Assembly: GCA_963710975.1 (NCBI GenBank)
Contig: CAVQCG010000001.1
Coordinates: 186,001-250,000, forward strand
Source of the DNA: JBBQXH01 sp963710975
GTDB lineage: Bacteria > Actinomycetota > Thermoleophilia > Gaiellales > Gaiellaceae
Length of the DNA: 64,000 nt
Direction: 5' to 3'
A program made the position numbers and the translations under genes. Shown here piece by piece: positions 59,719-64,000 of this stretch (position 1 is the first letter of the stretch; the number at the start of each line of letters is the position of its first letter). The notes below the pieces were generated by a model that searched no databases, was not told the DNA's origin, and saw nothing but the letters and a program-made list of their open reading frames with translations.

Positions 59719-60705
59719 GTGCCGCCAGCGAGGCAGCCCGAGCACCTCGGGGTTCACAACCGAGTCGGGCCGGCGGCCGTCGAGGATAGCCGCGACGTTC
59801 TCGGCTGCGCGGCACTCGAGCTCCAGCACGGACTCCTCGGAGTAGAACGCGACGTGCGGCGTCGCGATCACGCCGGTCTCGGCGAGGAGCGGGTGGTCGG
59901 GCGGGAGTCGCTCCGGCTCGAAGACGTCGAGACCGGCCCCGGCGATCCGGCCTTCGCGGAGGGCAGCGACGAGGGCATCCTGGTCGACGATCGGCCCCCG
60001 CGCCGCGTTGACGACAAACCCGCCGGGCTTCATGCGCGCGAAGAAGGCGGCGTCCACGAGGCCGCGTGTCTCGGGAGTCAGCGGAGCATGAATGCTCACG
60101 TAGTCCGCGCGCGAGGCGAGGTCGGCCAGGGTGACCCGCTCGACCCCGGCGCTCTCGACCTCGCTCGGGGTCGCCGTCGGATCGGCGATCAGAACGGTGA
60201 GACCGAGACCGCGTACCTTCGCGGCGAGCGCCTTCCCGATTCGCCCGAAGCCGACGATGCCGAGCGTACGGCCTGCGACCCGCCGCATCGGTAGTCCCGG
60301 TGCGAGAGACCAGTCTCCGCTGCGTACGGCGGAGTCGAAGCGACAGATTCCGCGTTCGTGGGCGAGGATGAGCGCGAGCACGTGCTCGGCGACCTCGTCG
60401 ACGCAGTACTCGGGGACGTTGGTGACCGGGATACCAAGCTCGGTGGCGACGTCGACGGCGATGTTGTCGACCCCGATCCCGTACCGACCGACGACCTGCA
60501 GCCGCCCGCCTGCCCGGACCACCGCCGGGGTGACGAGCGCGAAGCACGTGAGGATCGCGTCGGCGTCACCGACGAGCTCGACGAGCTCGTCCTCCGAGCC
60601 GGTCTGTGCGAGCACGAGCTCCGCGCCGACCCGGGCCAGAACCTCCGCCTCAGGGTCGGTGGAGGCCCAGGTGTAGTCGGTGACCAGAACGCGCCGCGCG
60701 CTCAC
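59710..60705 (-). CDS. D-isomer-specific 2-hydroxyacid dehydrogenase
   Basis: A 331-residue NAD-dependent dehydrogenase of the phosphoglycerate/CtBP-like group. Rossmann motif GIVGFGRIGKALAAK, Asp after the second strand (LIADPTATP, for NAD), catalytic Arg in NAARGPIVDQDALV, Glu in GLDVFEPERLP and His in TPHVAFYSE. The N-terminal substrate domain (VVGRYGIGVDNIAVDVATELGIPVTNVP) is complete. GTG 60705 overlaps the ankyrin gene stop by 4 nt. Substrate unknown. Confidence 0.9.
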   Translation of the reverse strand: MSARRVLVTDYTWASTDPEAEVLARVGAELVLAQTGSEDELVELVGDADAILTCFALVTPAVVRAGGRLQVVGRYGIGVDNIAVDVATELGIPVTNVPEYCVDEVAEHVLALILAHERGICRFDSAVRSGDWSLAPGLPMRRVAGRTLGIVGFGRIGKALAAKVRGLGLTVLIADPTATPSEVESAGVERVTLADLASRADYVSIHAPLTPETRGLVDAAFFARMKPGGFVVNAARGPIVDQDALVAALREGRIAGAGLDVFEPERLPPDHPLLAETGVIATPHVAFYSEESVLELECRAAENVAAILDGRRPDSVVNPEVLGLPRWRHLR

Positions 60706-61364
60706 CTGCGCGGTTTCAGCAGGCGCACGATCTCCGCGTGCTTTCCCTCGATCGCGAAATCGAGAGGCCGGAAGCGATCGTCGCTCACCGGCGCCCGCTT
60801 CGCCCCGTGCTTCAGAAGCGCCTTGCAGAGGACGAGGTTGCCGCTCGCCGCCGCCTGATGGAGTGGCGTCCAGCCGCCCGGCTGCGTCGCGTTGGGATCG
60901 GCACCTCGATCGAGCAGGAGTATCGCAACCTGCGTCTGCTGACCGGCCGCTGCGCTGTGGAGCGGGGTCACGTCGCGGAGCGCTGCGTTCGACGATCTCG
61001 CCTCGATGTTCGCGCCGCGGTCGAGCAGGAGCGCCGCAGCATCCGTCCTGCCGAAGTACGCGGCCAGGTGGAGAGGGCTGAAACCGTCGGCGGAGTAGGC
61101 GTTCGCGCGCTTCGTGCTACGGCCAAGCGCCCGGCCAAGCGCCTCGGTATCCCCGACGGCTGCCGCGTCGAAGACGTCGAGCTCGGGATTCCGCTCCAGC
61201 AACAGGTCCGCGATGTCGGCGTGTCCGCCGTAGAGGGCCCGCCTGACGGGCGAAAGGCCGTTCTCGTCGTGGTCGCCGAGGGACTCGGGCTCGCGGGTCA
61301 GCTTGCGCTTGACGCGCGCCGGGTCGCCGGAGTCGACGGCGTCGAAGATGGTCGTGCGTGCGAT
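60702..61364 (-). CDS. Ankyrin-repeat protein, apparent ATC start
   Basis: A ~220-residue protein of about five ankyrin repeats (DGFSPLHLAAYFGRTDAAALLLDRGANIEA, DVTPLHSAAAGQQTQVAILLLDRGADPNA, GWTPLHQAAASGNLVLCKALLKHGA). The first canonical start (TTG 61202) falls inside repeat 1. The frame stays open upstream through ARTTIFDAVDSGDPARVKRKL and DENGLSPVRRALYGGHADIADL, clearly ankyrin-like, to a TAG stop with no ATG/GTG/TTG. ATC 61364 lies 7 nt after AGGAGG, so initiation at ATC is proposed; a single-base error from ATG is the alternative. Coupled to the hydroxyacid dehydrogenase. Confidence 0.75.
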   Translation of the reverse strand: MARTTIFDAVDSGDPARVKRKLTREPESLGDHDENGLSPVRRALYGGHADIADLLLERNPELDVFDAAAVGDTEALGRALGRSTKRANAYSADGFSPLHLAAYFGRTDAAALLLDRGANIEARSSNAALRDVTPLHSAAAGQQTQVAILLLDRGADPNATQPGGWTPLHQAAASGNLVLCKALLKHGAKRAPVSDDRFRPLDFAIEGKHAEIVRLLKPRR

Positions 61365-61448
61365 GGGATTCCCTCCTCGGGTGGACTACGAGCCGGGACG
61401 ATAGCGGCCGGGCCGTCGCGTCTGCCGCGTTGAGTTAGGTTCTCCTGC

Positions 61449-61857
61449 GTGCGGTTCATCCTGAACGTCATCTGGCTCGTGTTCGGTGGTCTCCTGATGG
61501 CGTTGGGATACCTGCTCGCCGGCGTGATCATGTGCATCCTGATCGTCACCATCCCGTTCGGGATCGCTGCCTTCCGCCTCGGCGGCTACGCCCTCTGGCC
61601 GTTCGGCCGTGTCGTCGTTCGAAAGGCCGGCGCAGGGGGCCGGCTCGGTCGTCGGAAACATCATCTGGGGAGTCCTCGCCGGCTGGTGGATCGCCCTCGG
61701 CCACATCATCTCGGCGATCCTCTGCTTCATCACGATCATCGGGATCCCGTTCGGCATCGCCCACCTGAAGCTCGCCAAGATCTGCTTCATCCCCTTCGGG
61801 ACGATGGTCGTCGACAGGAAGGCGGCCGAGGCCGCGGTCGTGCTCGTCGAGGTCTGA
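61449..61857 (+). CDS. YccF-family membrane protein (apparent frameshift)
   Basis: A ~135-residue YccF (DUF307) protein with two copies of a hydrophobic motif: LNVIWLVFGGLLMALGYLLAGVIMCILIVTIPFGIAAFRLGGYALWPFG and NIIWGVLAGWWIALGHIISAILCFITIIGIPFGIAHLKLAKICFIPFG. The frame breaks at a G5 run (61635-61639): dropping one G joins VRKAGAGAGSVVGNIIWG, as in intact homologues. GTG 61449. An assembly indel is likely, since both halves are pristine. Function unknown. Confidence 0.8.
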
Positions 61858-61860
61858 CCG

Positions 61861-62277
61861 TCAGCCCGGCCGTGCCCTGACAGCACGGTGCGGGTCGCGC
61901 ATCTCCGGCCCGACGCCGCCGACCTCGAGGATGACTCCCGGCTCGTGTTCGTACTCGACTGGCGCGGCGGCGGCCGCGAAGACGGCGATCGTGCCGAGGG
62001 TGTCCGTCCCCGTGTTCACGAACCCGTGCCAGGTGTGCGGCGGGATCACGATCGATTCGCCCGCACCGAGCAGGTGCCGCCGATCGCCGAGCCACAGCTC
62101 GGCGATCCCCTCGCGGACGAGGATCACCTCCTCGACCTCATGATGGGTGTGGGTCGGCGCACCGCGGCCTGGATCGCACCACTGCTCGATGACACAGAGC
62201 TGCGAGGCGCCCGTGGAGGCGCCGCAGACGAGGCGTGTCGTCACGCCGGAGCGCCATTCGACGAGCGGCTCGCTCAC
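61861..62277 (-). CDS. Cupin-domain protein of the hydantoinase operon
   Basis: A 138-residue single-domain cupin. Metal motif THTHHEVEEVILVREGIAELW (two His, Glu) and second motif PPHTWHGFVNTGTDTL (His). GTG 62277 overlaps the preceding small gene's stop by 4 nt, so it is third in hyuB - small zinc protein - cupin. It may be a dioxygenase, isomerase or sensor acting on the hydantoinase pathway; the chemistry is unknown. Longer frames upstream are shadows. Confidence 0.82.
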   Translation of the reverse strand: MSEPLVEWRSGVTTRLVCGASTGASQLCVIEQWCDPGRGAPTHTHHEVEEVILVREGIAELWLGDRRHLLGAGESIVIPPHTWHGFVNTGTDTLGTIAVFAAAAAPVEYEHEPGVILEVGGVGPEMRDPHRAVRARPG

Positions 62278-62465
62278 CGGCCGCGCTTCGGGACGACGTA
62301 CGTCCGGTAGAGATCCTCGCACGGAGGGCTGCAGAAGCGATGCTCCTCGCCCTCGACATCGGCGACCCAGAGTTGACGCGCGACGACCTGGCCACAACAG
62401 TCGCACGGTGTGACCGCGGTCTCCCAGACCTGCGTCACGATCGGCTCGTAGCGTCCCGCGCTCAT
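62274..62465 (-). CDS. Small zinc-ribbon-like protein in the hydantoinase operon
   Basis: A 63-residue protein with two Cys pairs, CDCC (TAVTPCDCCGQVV) and CSPPC (HRFCSPPCEDLYRTYV), the pattern of a small zinc finger of YHS/MYM type. ATG 62465 overlaps hyuB's stop and its own stop overlaps the cupin GTG, each by 4 nt, so it is a real, coupled gene despite its size. It could hold zinc and stabilise a hydantoinase/carboxylase complex; no function is established. Confidence 0.7.
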   Translation of the reverse strand: MSAGRYEPIVTQVWETAVTPCDCCGQVVARQLWVADVEGEEHRFCSPPCEDLYRTYVVPKRGR

Positions 62466-64000
62466 GCTGCGTTCCAGCCGTAGTCTCGGTGCGCACGGCC
62501 CTCGGAGACGAACCCTTGCGAAACGTCGCGTGCGACGAGCGACCGGTCTCGCCGGGTGGGGTCGCCATAGCCGCCTCCGCCGGGTGAGTCGATCAGCACC
62601 TCGTCACCCGGTTCGAGCGTGACGTTCGTGAACTTCGACGGCGACTTCGTCCCGAACACCTCGGAGAACGTCCGGAACTCGGTGTCGCCGCGTCGTTTCA
62701 CGCGGATGGCGCCTGGACCCCCGAGGCCGCCGCCTTCGAGACCCCAGGCACCGAATCCGGGCTTCGTCCTGTCGAGCACGGCGTTGGCGGTGATCTCGGC
62801 CCCGTCGGTGACCCGCATGATCCGCCGGGTGCCGAGGCCGCCCCGCCGCTCGCCTGCACCGCCCGAGTCGGGGATCAGCGAGTACTCGATCGTCCGCAGC
62901 GGATAGCGGGTCTCGAAGATCTCGACAGGCGTGTTCCGGCAGTTGCCGTTCTTGACGATGATCGCGTTGTTCCCGTCCGCGTAGGAGGTCGCGCCCCAAC
63001 CACCTCCCTCGAGGTGGTAGTTGGCGTAGAACTCCTGCGTCTTCGGGTGGACACCGCCGAAGAGGAAGTTGCAGGCCGTCCCTCCCTCGGCGGCCGCAAC
63101 GCGGTCGGGCAGCGCAGGGGCCAGCGCCGCGATCACCATGTCGGCGAGCTTCGGGTGAGACTCGGTGTTTCCCGCCACGCATGGGCGCGGGTAGACGACG
63201 TTCACGGCGCTACCGGGCGGGGCGATGATCCGGATCGGCTTGTAGGCGCCCGCGTTCTTCGGGATGTTCGCGTTCGTCAGGTGGAAGATTCCGTTGTAGA
63301 CGGCGCCGGCGATGACGCCGTAGGTCGCATTGATGGGCCCCCGCGTCTGCGGGTCGGTTCCGGTCCAGTCGACGATCAGCTGGTCTCCGTCGACGGTGAC
63401 CTCGACGTGATACGTGACGGGCTCGTCGGTGACGCCGTCGTCCTCCTGCTGACCGGTGAAGGCATAGCTGCCGTCCGGGATCGCGGCGATCTCGTTGCGC
63501 ATCCAGCGCTCCGAGTAGTCGATCAGCTCACGCGAGGCCTCCTCGATCAACTCCCTCCCGTAGCGATCGAGCAGCGCGAGCGTGCTCCGCTCGGCGACCC
63601 GCAGGGAGCCGATCTGCGCGTTGATGTCGCCCCACGTGTTCCGCGGCGTCCGGTGGTTGGTCATGATCAGCCGCCACAACTCCATGTCGTGCTGATCGCG
63701 CTTCATGATCTTGACGGGCGGGATCCGGAGCCCCTCCTGGAAGATCTCGGTCGCATCGGCCGCGAATCCTCCGACGGCCTTACCGCCGATCTCGGCGAGA
63801 TGGCCGATGTTCGCGAGAAATCCGAAGAGCTCGCCCTCGTAGAAGACGGGCCGCAGGAGCAGGTGCTCGGGCATGTGCGTCCCGCCCCGATACGGGTCGT
63901 TGTGGAGTACGACGTCGCCCGGCTCGAACGCGTCGGTGCCGAGCTCCTCGATCGTCCAGCGGCCGGCGAACATCGCGGCCGCGATCTGTGCCGGGCAGAA
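62462..64000 (-). CDS. Hydantoinase B/oxoprolinase (HyuB) family protein, partial
   Basis: C-terminal ~513 residues of a HyuB-type ATP-dependent N-methylhydantoinase/acetophenone carboxylase-like subunit; the N-terminus is outside the window, where the frame stays open (...CPAQIAAAMFAGRWTIEELG). Typical blocks: GDVVLHNDPYRGGTHMPEH, GPINATYGVIAGAVYNGIFHL, NTESHPKLADMVIAALAPALPDRV, EGGGWGATSYADGNNA, IPDSGGAGERRGGLG and the C-terminal DSPGGGGYGDP. HyuA would be expected further right. Substrate may be a cyclic amide or ketone carboxylation partner. Confidence 0.9.
   Translation of the reverse strand, partial: FCPAQIAAAMFAGRWTIEELGTDAFEPGDVVLHNDPYRGGTHMPEHLLLRPVFYEGELFGFLANIGHLAEIGGKAVGGFAADATEIFQEGLRIPPVKIMKRDQHDMELWRLIMTNHRTPRNTWGDINAQIGSLRVAERSTLALLDRYGRELIEEASRELIDYSERWMRNEIAAIPDGSYAFTGQQEDDGVTDEPVTYHVEVTVDGDQLIVDWTGTDPQTRGPINATYGVIAGAVYNGIFHLTNANIPKNAGAYKPIRIIAPPGSAVNVVYPRPCVAGNTESHPKLADMVIAALAPALPDRVAAAEGGTACNFLFGGVHPKTQEFYANYHLEGGGWGATSYADGNNAIIVKNGNCRNTPVEIFETRYPLRTIEYSLIPDSGGAGERRGGLGTRRIMRVTDGAEITANAVLDRTKPGFGAWGLEGGGLGGPGAIRVKRRGDTEFRTFSEVFGTKSPSKFTNVTLEPGDEVLIDSPGGGGYGDPTRRDRSLVARDVSQGFVSEGRAHRDYGWNAA

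Overview
The window is high-GC DNA with dense, mostly bidirectional gene packing, frequent 4-nt stop/start overlaps (GTGA, ATGA, TTGA) and many GTG/TTG starts. Gene content (AfsR/SARP-type regulator fused to a class III cyclase, molybdenum hydroxylases, DUF2252, ClpS, hydantoinase B) points to an actinobacterial chromosome, perhaps a Thermoleophilia-like soil lineage. That placement is inferred from gene content alone. No rRNA, tRNA, CRISPR array, transposase or phage block was seen.

Layout. 1-6.9 kb: end of an amine oxidase, a frameshifted molybdenum-hydroxylase large subunit, a frameshifted thiamine-diphosphate enzyme, and a Mg/Co-chelatase-type AAA+ / von Willebrand A gene whose two halves are joined by what looks like a -1 programmed frameshift site (A8 run, 8-nt spacer, perfect 9-bp stem-loop). 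7-15 kb: nickel-pincer nucleotide system, with a LarA homologue on the + strand and larB-larC-larE on the - strand, interspersed with DUF1835, VOC, DUF1858, YidB and HAD genes. 15-24 kb: a Bax-inhibitor-like membrane protein, a LuxR regulator, a Tat-exported phosphotriesterase-family hydrolase, then a tight operon of molybdenum hydroxylase L-M-S subunits, acyl-CoA ligase and enoyl-CoA hydratase. 24-36 kb: membrane proteins, a glycosyltransferase, DUF2252, a metallo-beta-lactamase-fold hydrolase, a flippase-like protein, and tenA-clpS.

36.6-41.4 kb: a two-gene operon encoding a 1304-residue BTAD / class III cyclase / AAA-type NTPase / repeat protein, translationally coupled to a caspase-like protease. 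This is a plausible signalling-to-proteolysis conflict or cell-death module. 41-64 kb: RidA, GT-C mannosyltransferase-like protein, ABC-F, M32 carboxypeptidase, MFS exporter (frameshifted), Mo-bis-PGD oxidoreductase, SDR/MsrB, RsgA preceded by a 16-codon cysteine-containing leader ORF, HlyIII, cold-shock protein, a TetR/cupin divergent pair, M48 protease, beta-propeller protein, hydroxyacid dehydrogenase with ankyrin partner, YccF (frameshifted), and a hydantoinase-B / small zinc protein / cupin operon running off the right edge.

Sequence quality matters here. Five reading-frame breaks sit in short G or C/G runs and look like single-base indels (assembly errors or pseudogenes). The chelatase break is different in having a slippery A8 and a downstream hairpin. 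Three genes also appear to lack ATG/GTG/TTG where their conserved N-termini begin (two CTG, one ATC).
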